Shown: piece after piece, positions 1 through 11,934 of the stretch
How positions within the stretch are numbered: position 1 is the first letter of the stretch
Layout: each line of letters starts with the position of its first letter
DNA from: Aplysia californica
Taxonomy: Eukaryota > Mollusca > Gastropoda > Aplysiida > Aplysiidae
NCBI RefSeq assembly: GCF_000002075.1
Contig: NW_004797420.1
Coordinates: forward strand, 315,979 to 379,978
DNA length: 64,000 nt
Direction: 5' to 3'
Notes under the pieces: generated by a model
Told to the model about the DNA's origin: nothing
The model's database searches: none
The model's input: only the letters and a program-made list of their open reading frames with translations
Translations under genes and position numbers: made by a program

Positions 1-2190
1 ACATGATGGTTCTCCCCTATTGGTGGGAAGCTGGCAGATGTATTTATATTATATCTCAAGTGGGAGGAATGTTGGTGGTAATTGTGGTGAGTGTTGAGTG
101 TTTGTGCAATTGGGTGGTGGAAAGTGGCCGAGTGTGTGGTGATGGAGTGTGCTGTGTGTGTCAGCGTGTAGTCTGATAATGTGTACCATCATAAGGATGA
201 TGTGCTATGAGTGTGTAATAGATGGTGGTTAGGGCTTCGTCAGTGTGAAGATGGTGATAATGGGTGCACCGTGAGTGAGTAATTTATGGTTGTATGTGTG
301 TCAACCAACATGTCATTGTCCAAGTTGTGAGTGCGCCATGGGTTTGTAGTCAGTGATGGAGAGAGTGTCAAAACATTTTTCCCAATTGTGAATGTGTTGC
401 CAGTGTGTAGTAGGGGGTGAGGATGTCAAAATTTCTACTCATGTTTCTGAGGCTCCGGCATGAACTTGTGAACCCACATGTCAAGGATTCAAAATCTCAC
501 CCACAACTGATTCACATCAGATAGTACTGTATCTGTTATTAGGAAAACAAATGGTGTGCAATGTTTTCTTACATTTAAATTCCACTTGTCAGGGCCAATC
601 CAGGCTGAGTGGGATACAGCTTCCCTGCAGAGAAGACAAAGATATTTGATAGAATAACTTGCCCTTGGAGGAACAGAACTCGTATCTTCTGCATGCAATA
701 GCAAAGAGCCAAACCATTACACCAAAAACACTGGCACAATATGTATCAAATTATGTACCCCTCCTCCAAAATAATCTAGATTTCTGTGGATGAGTGAGTA
801 AAGCATTTACCGTCAGCCTTAATTTACGTCATGTTCATTTCATCTCATAACAGTAAGATAGCCTTTTTCTTTCTAATTTTGAACTGGGTTTCTTAGAAGG
901 TGATTCCCCAGGTCTGTGCATGTTACTATGTTACCTCAGTTAGATGAATGTATGGGCACAGTTCACAGTGAGGAAAACATGAGGGAACGTCTTGTAAACC
1001 ATGACCTGTATTATGCCTGTGGGTATACATATATACACCTATAGATATATGTACATGTCTTATGGTTGTATTTACATACTTTGTCCAGTTTATACACTGA
1101 TGGTCTCATGTGTTTTGTACCTGCAAAACGTGGTGTCATATTGGGCATCACCAACTGGTAAAGTATTCTCTGTCCACTTGCCAGATGTGTCGTGTGTGTG
1201 TGTATGTATGTATGTTGATGAGCACATGTTAGTATATTTTTATATCGCTGTATTTTGCAGAGTACAAGGTATCGGTACTACTTTTTTCACCAATTGAACC
1301 CATGCAATTTTTGTGTGAGTATGTCTAGGATGAAATAAACTATTTTTGCTGGTATTGGTATGATGTGAGCCTGCATGCAGATAAAATGTGTGGCTACTCT
1401 CTACATGTAGAGGTATATGTGCATACATGTTACATGTACTGTCATATTCAGGTTAGGATATGTGGGTAGACACAACATGTAACATCAAGTGTGGAGAGAT
1501 TTGTGCCTTGTCCAATACATTGTGCCCCATACACATGGTCCTTTTGATCAGCTGGTATGCATTTGGTCACTTGGTGTAACCAAAACTAGTTGAAAAAACA
1601 ATTTTGCTCTGTGGTTTTTGATCTTGTATGCCTTGTAATCTCCCAAATACGATTTATAAATCTGTGTGTATGTGTGTGGTATGATTGTACAAGCATATTA
1701 TGTTGTCTGTCATAGTTCATCTTTGTTGACAGACTGAAATTTTAAAATTACATAATGGTGTCTGAGTGTATGTGACACAAGCATATTATTTTGTCCATAA
1801 GTATTATTTTCTTTTTCAAGCTTCAGATTGGTATGTTTTTGTTATGATGTGTGAACGAGTGTGGCACAAGCATATTATTTTGTCTTTATTATTAATGTCC
1901 TTTTGACTGACAGACAAAAATGTTTAATTGTGTGTGTGTGAGTGTGCGCGTGTACGTTCTCTACTCGAGGTTCTGTACAACTAGGATAAGTGAGCACAGT
2001 ATGGTTGTGAAGGTTAGGGAGGCCCTGGTTGTGTAGTCCGAGTTTGGAAAAGTTATATGGTTTGATGCGCTCTTTAAATTTTTTTAGGTAAAATGATAAA
2101 GTTTTAAAAGAAAGTTTTGTAGATTCTACCAAGACGCAAGTTGATTTTTTCATCTTTTTTTTGTGTGTGTTGTGTGAGGATCGAGCTTAA
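1..2190. other. G/T-rich stretch with no gene recognised
   Basis: Low-complexity TG-rich sequence with scattered (GT)n. No reading frame looks like protein. Together with 2750-3120, which contains an AATAAA at about 3094, it could be an untranslated region of a gene to the left, but nothing proves this. Confidence 0.5.
1650..1935. repeat. Degenerate tandem repeat, about 90-base period, three units
   Basis: The string ACAAGCATATTAT recurs at about 1689, 1778 and 1868, each followed by TTGTC and a similar T-rich tail. Units have diverged. Confidence 0.6.
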
Positions 2191-2194
2191 TTAT

Positions 2195-2724
2195 TAGGGC
2201 TTGAACCTGCTCGCCAAATTTGAGAGTGGCGATTCGCGATTCAGTCGGCTTCAAAGAATCGCAAGAACGTGAGCGCTCGTGGAACTGTGGGACTCTCTTG
2301 TTGTTCCGACATCCTCTCCGCCCCACACCCAGTGTTGCGCAGCTCTATCAACTGACCTCAATTAGTGACCCCCATAAATTCACCCCCCCCCCAACTCCAC
2401 GATTGGCTAAAACAATGGCTCCATAAAATTCCATCTGTCTATTGGTTGGACCCCGTTCATTTTGTTTTAATAGGGGGGTTGGACTATACCATCTTTTGTA
2501 AAATAAGGGGAGCCATACTAAGTGTTCCGTTCCGTTCTTGCGCTCGTGACTCGACTCAGCAGTAGGTTAAACAAGCCACAAGGTGGTGACAGCGACAGGG
2601 GAGTGAATCGGGAATCGTTTGGCGATACTGTTCCGCGTTTCACTGAAGTGAATCGTGAATGGCGTTCCGCAGGCAAAAATGGCAATTCAGTTCCGTTCTC
2701 GCGCTCGCGACCCAGCCCTATTTA
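2195..2724. mobile_element. Non-autonomous element, possibly hAT-like
   Basis: CpG- and GC-richer block bounded by TAGGGCT on the left and AGCCCTA on the right. Inner repeats such as CGTTCTTGCGCTCG occur in both orientations near the two ends. No coding sequence recognised. Flanking AT-rich duplications are imperfect, so the class is tentative. Confidence 0.4.
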
Positions 2725-3242
2725 TTATGTGACTCACACAGTTTTATAGTGTTTATGGTTTCCAAATTGTTCCTGTTTGCAAGTGCAGCAATGACTTTGT
2801 AATTGTGGTCAGTTTGAGTTCTATATTTTCTTCTTAATGCACACAGCCTAATGTTTTGGAATGTTATAGGGTCTATCTCTGTATAGGTGCTGATAATTCG
2901 TAGGGTGGACAGAGCCCTCTTTTTTCATTTTTAGGTTATTGACCTTGTACAGGACTAATGAACTAATGCTGCCCACGTCTGTGTTGAGAGTTTGTACTAA
3001 CCATGTTGTTCACACCTGTTGTCTGTGTACATATGGAAATCTAAGTTATTATTCTGATCTTCATACTTATCAAACATTACGTCACAGAATATTGAATAAA
3101 CACTTGTGACAACATGAAGCGTTTTTCATTCTTGATACAGTACATGTTTCTATGACTCGAGTTTAACAATTTGTCTCAGCTGAAACGAGAGGTAATTATT
3201 TTATCAAGTGTCTCCCTATATCTTCTGGAAGGCTGTGTCCTT

Positions 3243-3332
3243 CTCTGCCTAGGTTGGCCCTGACAGGCATGGTTGAAGCAGCCTGCCTCCTGTATAGTCT
3301 AAATTGTGTTGATGGGGGCGTAATTCTTTTTA
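3243..3332 (+). repeat. SINE body fragment
   Basis: Contains GGTTGGCCCTGACAGGCA, TTGAAGCAGCCTGCCTCC and an AAATTGTGTTGATGGGGG end, the same order seen in the fuller copies at 51600, 56515 and 61500. The tRNA-like head is missing. Confidence 0.55.
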
Positions 3333-3342
3333 GGATTAGTCA

Positions 3343-4393
3343 TTAACTGCCGTTACCGGAGTGTACCCGAGATGAGATTACGTAATAAAAATTGCCAAAC
3401 CTGGAGGCCCTCCAGTATGGACTTTATAATTTTATTCCTATATCATCTCGGACCGCAACCGGGTCTGGCAGTTTACAGCAGTTAGGGAAGCCATTTCGCC
3501 GTGATAAATTACCACAGTTATCAGCCTTATGCTTTCAGGTTTTTTGGGGCGATTTTTTTCCTCAAGAGACCTCTGTTGTGATTTCACTAAATTAGCGGAA
3601 GAAAGTGACGATGAGCCGTTTCATGGTGTTGGATCAGACATTGAAATTAGATGTAGATAGCGATGCTGACCCATCATTTTGTGTTCGGGAAGATAAAAGA
3701 AGGCAAAGATTACCTGATTCTAGTGCTAGATCTCTCTTGTGGTGCACCAGGATCTACTTAGAAATGTAGAATCTAGATCTAGTAGTGACTCCGTGTCCAC
3801 TGATATTGAATTAGACTTAGATATTTTGATCAGCCAAGCACAAGTAAGAAGGCTGCAAAGAGGTCTAGACCTAGAAAAAAATTAAAAGACTGCACAGGGA
3901 ACACAGGGAAGAGATGCTAGATCTAGGCCTACAATTCACGATGCTGGTGATATGGCGGCTAGCGCACTTCATAGACTTCCTAACAAAGAACTATCATATA
4001 TAATTCATTTCTACGGTAAATTATAACAAAAGTGGTGCTGTATCTGTCTGTTGTGTTTGTTTGATTGTTATTATTTGTGTTAAAAAAACCCCATAAAACA
4101 CAACACAACTAGCCTAAACAAACAACAATGAACAACGACATGTTGATTTCACGTTTTTTTGGGATAAAAAATTGACCATTTTTCATAAAATCGTTAAAAA
4201 AACAACTATTGCATATATTGAAAAGATATTTGGCATTTGGCATGAGTACACTAAAGCATGTAAATGCACAGCACTCAAAATTTCAAATCCCAAAGTACAA
4301 TTGTTTTTGAGTTACGATTTTTTGAAAACACTCTAAAAACCCCGTCAGTCCAGCGCTGTTGAGGCTCCACGGGCCTGGCAGTCAGTGAGTTAA
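3343..4393 (+). mobile_element. piggyBac-like element, decayed or non-autonomous
   Basis: Starts and ends with TTAA, the piggyBac target site. The right end reads inward as TTAACTCACTGACTGCCAGG, the left as TTAACTGCCGTTACCGG, so the inverted ends are only partly alike. Internally an acidic reading SEESDDEPFHGVGSDIE resembles the acidic N-terminus of piggyBac transposases. It is followed by AGATCTAG-rich sequence. No catalytic core remains. Confidence 0.5.
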
Positions 4394-6240
4394 AAACAGG
4401 ACTTCTATTATGGCTCAGTTGAAACAAATTTCACAAAGCTTATAAATATTTAAAATCTGCTATTAAAAGCCATTCTGAAAAGTGACACATGATGGAGTCT
4501 TACACACTGAGCAGTTGATATGAATTAACTGAGGTGAACTTAGGAACATTTCATGCACTTGAGGTGTATTTCTCAAGGTATTGGGGCTATCGACTATGGT
4601 TGTTGTAGTTTCTGCTCAGTGGGTCAAGTTATGTTTACTCAAGTAAAGGTATGTTCTTCCTGTTTGAGTTTCACTCCCGCCCATATGCAACTATGAGACG
4701 GAGGGTGCTGTGATATTCCCTGTTCCCGTGCGTCTGTTTTGCCTTTTTACACAGCACTAAGCAAAATTGTAGCCTCTGTACACGCAGACCACAAAAAGTC
4801 TTTATAATTGAACCTGCTCTAACAGTCACCTGTCCAAGCGACCACCTCCCTTACGTTAGTTAAAATACTGGTACTGGTTATTACAATGACACTGTCCAAG
4901 GCCTCCATCTACTTATCTACTAAAGAAAAGCATTTTTCTCTTCGACAATACGTGAATAGGTGGCCATCCTGATCAATTTCAACTGTATACCTTCAGGGTC
5001 CTGACCCCTCACTCTAGCATACCATAAAATCGTAAGTGACTCATACAGTCCCCTTCTTAAAAAAGGATAATGATAAGATCTGCAGAAACGAAGAACAATC
5101 AAACAAACTATATTGTCAACACGACAAATCTTTTACAAGCCTTTTATTTTTTCCATGGTCTCTCAGTTCATGTACACCTCAGGAATCTCCACGGACATAG
5201 TGGACAAGCAAAAAAACTTACAACATATTAGCACATGCATAGAGACGTATGATACAAGAACATTTTAGACATTGTACCAGTTCATGAACATTATTCCCCC
5301 ACACAATACATGCATACTCTCATCCACATGGACATCATGTCACTCATCTGTTTACAACTACAACAGCATTCGGGTCAGCGATACATTCACTCATCTTATT
5401 TCACATTGTCTAAACTAAACTCTAGCTCAAAACAATCGTGCAGTGTGCAAGATGAAAGCTCTAGTAATATGGCCAGCACAATCTCTTGTTCAATTGTCAG
5501 TGCCATTATTAACTTGATCTGTTCGTAGCCGAAAGGGCACATTGTCAGTTTGGGTGGCAGCATCGTGCTGAACTACGGTGCAAGTGACCCTGGTTAGAAT
5601 TCCAAATGGTCAAAGCTCCCTACCAATTTGGCTCGATTCCTTAAAAGATTTGACTTTGAAAGTCGGAGGTCCTGTCTCATTCATTAATACCCTTATAGTG
5701 TTGCAATTGCTAATTGCTTTGTGGAATAGCATTGTGCCAGCTCGCTGCAAGCAAAAACTACAACCCCACAACGATTCTGATTGACGGTACAAAGAAATCT
5801 ATGGAAGTCTATTCTGTGCTGAGAGTGATTTATGTAGTCACACATGCATCAGCTCTTCTGCATTTATGCAAATATAATTTCTAGGGTCTGGTGTAATCCT
5901 GAAACAGACATATATCTATACTCAAACTTACTCCCAACAACCACCTTCCCAAAGACCGCTTTTCACCTTGCGTTTTTTTCAACATTATGACGACACTGTC
6001 CAAGAGGACCATTTTGTTCCTTGACAAAGAAAGGTCGTCTTGGACAAGTTCGACTGCAAAAAATCTACAACCTGTCTGCTGGTGAGGCCACTGGCATAGA
6101 TGTCCTCTAAGTAATAAATTCACATGCCATTGTGAAGCACAAAGACGTCTGATGACAGCTGTGAAGGGGGCTCTAGAGTAGGTCGGGGCAAATTTGGCCA
6201 CAAGGCAACTTCGACAGGCTCAACCTAGTTAGTGAACTTA
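4394..6240. other. AT-rich stretch with MITE-like fragments
   Basis: No gene recognised. Segments around 4811-4850 (GAACCTGCTCTAACAGTCACC) and 5990-6060 (GGTCGTCTTGGACAAGTTCGAC) are inverted with respect to each other, so an old inverted-repeat element may span about 4810-6060. Confidence 0.35.
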
Positions 6241-6249
6241 TGTTTTTTT

Positions 6250-6312
6250 GTTTTGCTTTAGTAAAAGTTTTACGGTGCTCGCAACTGCATAGGGTCATAT
6301 GAGCGTGCCAAA
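6250..6312 (+). repeat. Truncated copy of the TTTTACGGCGC repeat (head only)
   Basis: TTTAGTAAAAGTTTTACGG, then GCTCGCAACTGCATAGGGTC and ATATGAGCG match the head of the repeats at 22574, 35306, 42611 and 46434. Confidence 0.65.
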
Positions 6313-6477
6313 CACAAGTTGGTTGCATTCACGGCTTGGCTCGGGTCAACGATCAGGTTTAAAATGCTAAAAACTTGAGGTAAAAATAACAGTTTAAAAA
6401 TGATAACCTGCTTAAAATCAAAATAACTGTTTTTACAATTTACCATAAAGGCCAATGGCCTTTACAAAATCGAAAAT

Positions 6478-6780
6478 TCTGTCGGCATCAACGACAGCAA
6501 ACAGATCTTGCAATTTTTTGTATTAAGTCCTGACATTCTGTTAAAATATGTCTAATGGTAAAACCTGTGTCACATCTGACACAGAAAAGAATGGTTTCTC
6601 ATCTCTCTGAAGGAGGTATTCAAGTGTTAGGGACGTGTGTCCGATGTGTAATTGAGCAAAAATGATTTTGTCTCTTCTGGAGAGGCCCAAAGGTTTTTAT
6701 GGATCCAGTTTGGGCTTAATGTTGTGTAGTTTATTATTTACTTGTTTCTTCCAATGTGTCTCCCACGTTAGTGAATTTAA
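6478..6780 (-). mobile_element. LINE 3'-terminal fragment, I-clade-like (after RNase H)
   Basis: Read on the minus strand: WETHWKKQVNNKLHNIKPKL, then PLGLSRRDKIIFAQLHIGHT and SLTLEYLLQRDEKPFF, then in another frame CVRCDTGFTIRHILTECQDL. The IGHT-SLT-YLL block and the C-x2-C-x7-H-x4-C knuckle are typical of the end of I/Nimb/jockey-type LINE ORF2. It contains a stop and a frameshift and is clearly dead. Confidence 0.7.
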
Positions 6781-6849
6781 AGCTCCTCAAGGGGGGCAGT
6801 TTTGTACGTGTGTCATGTTTGTTCAACTTCTGTGGATCATGCAGGTGAT

Positions 6850-7432
6850 ATTAAACAAAGAAACAAAAAAAGTATCACTGAGAAGATTCTACAAAAAAAA
6901 AACCCAAACCATTTTGACAGATGTTTTCTTCTCCAGAGATATTTTGAAACACAGGAGGCTACAGTGGCCACCCGCCAGCTGGAAACAGGCTCAGCTGTAT
7001 TTGGAATACATGGATGAAACTGGATGACAGTCTCTCCACAGGCCAGGCGCAGTTGTGGCGCAGAGGGGGAGGAAGGTGGTGCTTGGTCGCAGAAGTGAAT
7101 CAAAAGAACACATCACCGTCCTAGTGTGAGCCAGCGCCTCAAGAAAGACGATGCCTCCTCGTTGTATCGTCAAGGGAAAACCCCATCAATCGGTGCAGTC
7201 GTTTGCAACCCTTAATGCGCCAGTAGAGAAAACGGCATGGACCTAATCAGAAAAGGGGTGGATGACTGACACCTTGGGGGAGGAGTGATTCTCCAATGTG
7301 TTCCTCAAGCACTGTGGCCCAGGGCGTCCCCAACTACTCTTCTTGGACAGCCATTCCAGCCCCGAGACCCTTGTCCTCCTTCAAATGGCAGACGACAACA
7401 ATATTACAGTGCCGGCAGTCCCTCTCCACAAC
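6850..7432 (+). mobile_element. pogo/Tigger-type transposase remnant (DDE_1 domain)
   Basis: One frame carries QLYLEYMDETG (first catalytic Asp), then VVAQRGRKVVLGRRSESKEH, MPPRCIVKGK, KGWMTDTLGEE, NVFLKHCGPGRPQLLFLDSH (second Asp) and a LQMADDNNITVPAVPLH end, in the order of pogo-family transposases. In-frame stops follow MDETG and occur after ITVLV, TAWT and LGEE. The third catalytic residue and everything beyond are replaced by hAT sequence at about 7430. Confidence 0.75.
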
Positions 7433-8950
7433 GACAACACAGACAAGCTGTGCTCTATGGTGGTGACAATATATGATGAAGCAGAAGGTGGCATCAGGAG
7501 TAGGGTATTGTCTTGCCCTAAACTTGAGACAGCTTCAACGGTAGACAACATCACACAGTTGTGGGTTTCACAGCTGACCAGATTTGGCATTAGTCAGGAC
7601 AGATTCATGGCTTTTGGGTCGGACAATACAGCAGTGATGATAGGCTGTAAGTCTCGTGTGACAGCCCAGCTTCAGAAGCAACATCCGGACCAGTTAACTG
7701 TAGGCTGTGCATGCCATTTGATAGACTTTGCAGCAAAGAAGGCATTCAAGGTATTGCCGGTTCAAATTGATTAACTTTTGCTTGATGTGTATAACTACTT
7801 GAAGCCAAGTGACAAAAGGATTAGAGATTTCAAAGAATTCCAGATGCTCCACAATGAGGAGTTCTGAAAGATCCTTGAGTACTGTCCTACCAGGTGGTTG
7901 TCCCTTGGGAAGTGCATCAGAAGGATCATTTCTCTCTCTGGGCACCCCTGAAAGAATCTATTTACAGTGAATTTGCCAAGGAGAAGGAAAAGGCAACCAA
8001 GAAGGCTGCAGCTGTGGCTAAGAAGAAACCAGACGCAGGAGCTGAAATCATTGACAGTTTGTTTGACAACCCATCCACCTCATCCAGTGCATCCACTGAC
8101 AATACCAGTCAGTCCAGGCCTCAGCTGAAGAGACTGCATGAGGCAACTACAATTAAGGAGAAACTTGGCATACTGCCTTTTTCTGGAAGGGATGCTGGTT
8201 GTTTTTTTTTTGAAAGGCCAAACCAAGCCCTTTAACATGACCAGACACTCATCCACAAGACCCTGGACAACCTGAAGTCTCTAATCAAGAACCTCTTGAC
8301 TGTCACCATAAGGCCTAAAGTCTTGGCTTCTTGTGCAGATGTGACAGCAGTGGATTTCAAGGATGCCAGTTTGCATGTATCTGACAAGCAGTTGCTCTTT
8401 GGAGAAGCAACCATGGGGGTCGTGAGTAAGCTGAGCTCAGCAAATCGGGCAACATTCAAGAAGAAAGCCAAGAACTTCGTTATCACAGCCTTGGAGTACA
8501 TTCACAAAAAATTCCCATTATAACATGAGGTTCTGCTCCATGCGAGAGTTTCTGATAACCCAAAGGCTCAACTGCTCCTTTGATGATGTCAAGTTCTTTG
8601 CTAGCCGGGTGCCTGGATTTTCTATTGATACAGGGCATATGCAGTCTACAGTGTTCCAGTATTTTGAACTGAGCCCTGACATACTGGTCAAGGACAGGGC
8701 TGATGAGCAGTGACATGCAATCAGAGCCACCACAGAACCTGGGACTGATGGGTTGTTGTTTGATCAACTAGCTCTAGCTATGCTGGCCATCCTCTCCATT
8801 CCTCACAGCAATGCAGCATCAGAAAGAGTATTCTCCATAGTGAGGAAAAACAGGGTTACCAGCAGATCCAGTTTGTCAACAAAATCACAGGAAGCCATCC
8901 TTGTTGACAAGTTTCCACCACCAACAAACACTTATCTGATGACTTGTTGA
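7433..8950 (+). mobile_element. hAT transposase pseudogene with hATC dimerisation tail
   Basis: Readings in order: NTDKLCSMVVTIYDEAEGG; FMAFGSDNTAVMIGCKSRVT; VGCACHLIDFAAKKAFKVLP; KILEYCPTRWLSLGKCIRRI; then after a frame change PLKESIYSEFAKEKEK; and at the end LAMLAILSIPHSNAASERVF and SIVRKNRVTSRSSLSTK. The last is the hATC motif. Several stops and frame changes break it. Closest in style to ZBED/SCAND3-like hAT transposases of invertebrates. Confidence 0.85.
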
Positions 8951-9126
8951 GGAGCAGCAAGAGTGCCACATACAGGTCTTTGCAGCACTAGCATGACACC
9001 ACACTGTTTTTCTTTTCTTCCATCTTTTTCTCTATTTTCTTCCCCCAATTGTTCTGCCTCAGGTCCCCTCCCCCTTTTCTTCATCTTTTCTTCTTTGCTT
9101 CTGTTCTTTTTTTGTGTGTTTCATTT

Positions 9127-9136
9127 GTGTGTGTGT

Positions 9137-9180
<44 letters not shown>

Positions 9181-9200
9181 ATGCGTGTGTGTATGTGTGA
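9127..9200. repeat. (GT)n microsatellite
   Basis: Nearly pure GT with one AT interruption, followed by GCATGCGTGTGTGTATG. Confidence 0.95.
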
Positions 9201-9295
9201 ATTGAACAGGAACGGCACTAACTACAGGGTTCCTGCCACGAACTCCCCACCAAATTCAAGATTTCAAGGAGGTTTCAAGGGGAAATTAAAAAAAT

Positions 9296-9612
9296 TTAAG
9301 TCGATGGTAGAGCATTACCAACTTTGCCGTATGGAGTTGCCTCAAATCTAGAGTATTTAGGCATGCTGAGATCTAGTTCATCTGCATCATCTTCAGCAGT
9401 GCCTAGGGAGCCAAAGTATGTTTCCCCGAAAGACAGGGACTCATCAAGAAGCTCTTGTTTGTTCTTTTCAAGCTGAACATTCACTTCCACAGAGCTGCCA
9501 AGTGTATCGAACTTCGCCAGACAGTCCCGCTTTTTGACCCTTTGCCCCGCCATCCTGCCCACATTAAAAAAAGCATCGAATTGTCCCGCAATCCACCACT
9601 GGTGCAACCATG
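9296..9612 (-). other. Open stretch of unknown coding status
   Basis: A minus-strand frame reads VNVQLEKNKQELLDESLSFG then ETYFGSLGTAEDDADELDLS, acidic and protein-like. There is no recognisable family, no clear start and no splice partner. It faces away from the BED-finger frame at 9889, with a 280-base CpG-containing gap, which would fit a divergent promoter. Confidence 0.25.
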
Positions 9613-9888
9613 ACTTTTAAACATTTTGTTTCGCAGCCGCGATCCGTGTTTTTTCTTTTGGAAGTCTTCGTTCCGGTATTTCGATCAGCGTTTTTGAGTT
9701 ATCGACACAAACTCTTCCCTGAATAAGCGCACGTTTCGTCTCATTCATGGCACATGCCTCTTCCTGTTGACATTTGGGTCACGTGAATCAGCATTGTTTT
9801 GCGCTAAAGACAAAGAGATGATTTCTTTCTTCGAATTCACAGTTTATTATTCTACGGCGACAGTTGTGCATCTGATCATCTCTCCATC

Positions 9889-10112
9889 ATGTCTTCAAAA
9901 AGGAAACGCGCTTCAGAAAACAGCAAACCTGCCAAGCGTTTGTGCTCCTTCAATTCTAAGCTCACGGACAAGTGGCCATTAATTGTGGCGATAGTTGGAA
10001 AAGCTGAACAAGCACGATGCACACTGTGCAATGTGGATTTCTCTATTGGTCATCAAGGAAAAGGAGACGTTGAACGGCACATCAGCACTCTGTTATCTTC
10101 TAGCTCTATTAG
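9889..10112 (+). pseudogene. BED-type zinc-finger N-terminus of a hAT-like transposase
   Basis: ATG at 9889 begins MSSKRKRASENSKPAKRLCS, then KWPLIVAIVGKAEQARCTLC, NVDFSIGHQGKGDVERHI. The C-x2-C ... H-x8-H arrangement with KW upstream is the BED-like finger found at the start of many invertebrate hAT transposases. After HISTLLSS the frame runs into AGATCTAG repeats, so the rest is lost or lies in another exon (see 14519). Confidence 0.6.
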
Positions 10113-10275
10113 ATCTAGACTAGGACTAGATCTAGATTCTAGGTCTAGATTTAGGAGGTCTAGACCTATGCCTGTGCCATTAGTACTAGACAATGACTAT
10201 AAATTATTCACTATATATTATAGATCTAAATCTTTATATAGATCTAGACGTAACCTCTGACTGAGAATCTAGATC
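10104..10275. repeat. AGATCTAG-rich tandem-like block
   Basis: Dense overlapping TAGATCTAGA, TCTAGACC and TATAGATCTA motifs with little other content. The same motif recurs at 3720-3920, 21182-21215, 21420-21555 and 37138-37155. Confidence 0.8.
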
Positions 10276-11300
10276 CAGACCTCTGGCATAGATAGACACA
10301 GCTCAAAAGTTGGTCAGTGCCTGTTCACTCAGTTGTCAATTAGAAGTCGCTATAGGTATAGGCCTACTTGTCATCCCATGTGACCATGTGAGAATATCCC
10401 ATGACTCGCTATTTTCACCCCGGCTTTTCTTGTCAGACATGAAGCTAAATATACCTATCTTTGCCATGTGTGTAAGTGTGTGTGTTTATGCATGTGTGTA
10501 TCTAGGCCTAGATCTACCAGCGTGTCCCTATGTGCGTCTATGTGTGTGATGATGATGAAGGAATAATAATAAAGGGAGATAGATAGTGATAGATCCCATC
10601 ATAGATCCTAGTCAACCCGTAAGGGAAACCCCGGAAGATGACAAAAACAGATGGTGAAAATACATCATCTGTATTTGGGCCAATCACACAGGTGTGCTAG
10701 GTGCTCTCTGTAGCTTCATCATACTTCATGTTCTTGACAGTGATTAGATAAAGTGGGCTTTTGATGATGTTGCAGTCAAATATTAATGTTAAGGTCAAAA
10801 AGGTGTTTTAAGGTTAGCCTAAACCCCTATTAATTATGAAAAAAGTTGAAAAAATGTGAATTAAAAAAAAACCCCACCTCATACTAAATAATGAATCTTT
10901 CCACACCCTTTAAAGCAATAAATTCTTTAAAATTTTAATTAGAAGTATTTTAATTTTAATTTTCAATACCATTACGAAGAAAATCTCATTAAATATTCAT
11001 ATAAAAGTTTAATTGGTCATAACTCATCTACTAATCAACCGATTCTAACAAAATAAACGGTTTTGTTCTTGTTTTGGTCTTTAGAACAACTTTTCATTAG
11101 CTTCTTGTAATGAATGCAAACTTCATTTTGATTGGTTAGATGTAGAGGAAGTTTATGAGAATCCCTTGCTCTAGCCAATCAGAGAGAAGCTTGTAAACAG
11201 CCTTTGGCACCGCATGTTGTTTATATCTGAGGGCTACCAGGTCCTCGTGCCAGTCAGAGAGTGTAAACCATTGTTTTGACAAGCTAATTTGTTGATGTTC
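10276..11300. other. AT-rich intergenic stretch, no gene seen
   Basis: Contains only short frames, an AATAATAATAAAG run and A-rich homopolymers. Nothing protein-like. Confidence 0.6.
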
Positions 11301-11305
11301 TAGCA

Positions 11306-11640
11306 ATGCCACCAAAGAAAAAAAGGCCTGGTCGTCCCAGGAAAAGGCATTTTCAAGGGAATCAGTTTGTGAACGCAAATGATGAACCTGGCTTTTCAAA
11401 ACCCACTTAAGATTCTCCTTCTATATCAGCTGCCAGTAACACTATCCTTCTTGAACAACAAGATTCTGATGCAGATAGTGGACAACCTTCTCATGGATTT
11501 TCATACATGAAACTGTTAGACAGTAAGAGGGTAAAGACATCAGAAGTGAGCCAGCAGAAGGACAAAAGGGAAAAAACGAGCACAGAAAAGGATACAGGCA
11601 GCCACAGAACATCCAGAAGATGATTCAGACACAGCCACAG
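11306..11640 (+). pseudogene. Possible Mutator-like (MULE) transposase N-terminal fragment
   Basis: MPPKKKRPGRPRKRHFQGNQ then FVNANDEPGFSKPT and a stop, followed in another frame by a Ser/Asp/Gln-rich stretch. The basic AT-hook-like start and the GNQF motif resemble N-termini of Mutator-like transposase proteins in molluscs, but this rests on memory of their style. A host nuclear protein first exon is an alternative. Confidence 0.35.
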
Positions 11641-11934
11641 ACTAATTTTCATGCAGTTTCATCCCTTTTTTGCCTCTTGTGTCAACATTTCCTATGGTAT
11701 GGCTGTAAGTTCATGTTTTGTAAGGTTTTTGATAACTAAAATACATGAAAAAAACGTCTTTTTTTCTTGTAAACTGTATTTCGGGGTTTAAGCCTATTTG
11801 CCTTGTCAAATGATTTTGCAGTTACTTTTCCCACCTAATATATATATAATTGCATGGATAGTAAATTAATATACATTAGACCAGTGGAGTAGGTTGAGGT
11901 TGGGACAAAATTTTTAGGAGATTGTCAGTATGTG

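Noticed and set aside
1001-1297. Plus-strand 98-codon frame in the left G/T-rich region
   Set aside because: Composition is Tyr/Cys/Val-rich, produced by TATG and TGTG repeats; no splice context and no family resemblance.
3088-3115. AATAAA with downstream GT-rich sequence, possible polyadenylation site
   Set aside because: A single hexamer in AT-rich DNA is weak and no coding exon upstream supports a transcript.
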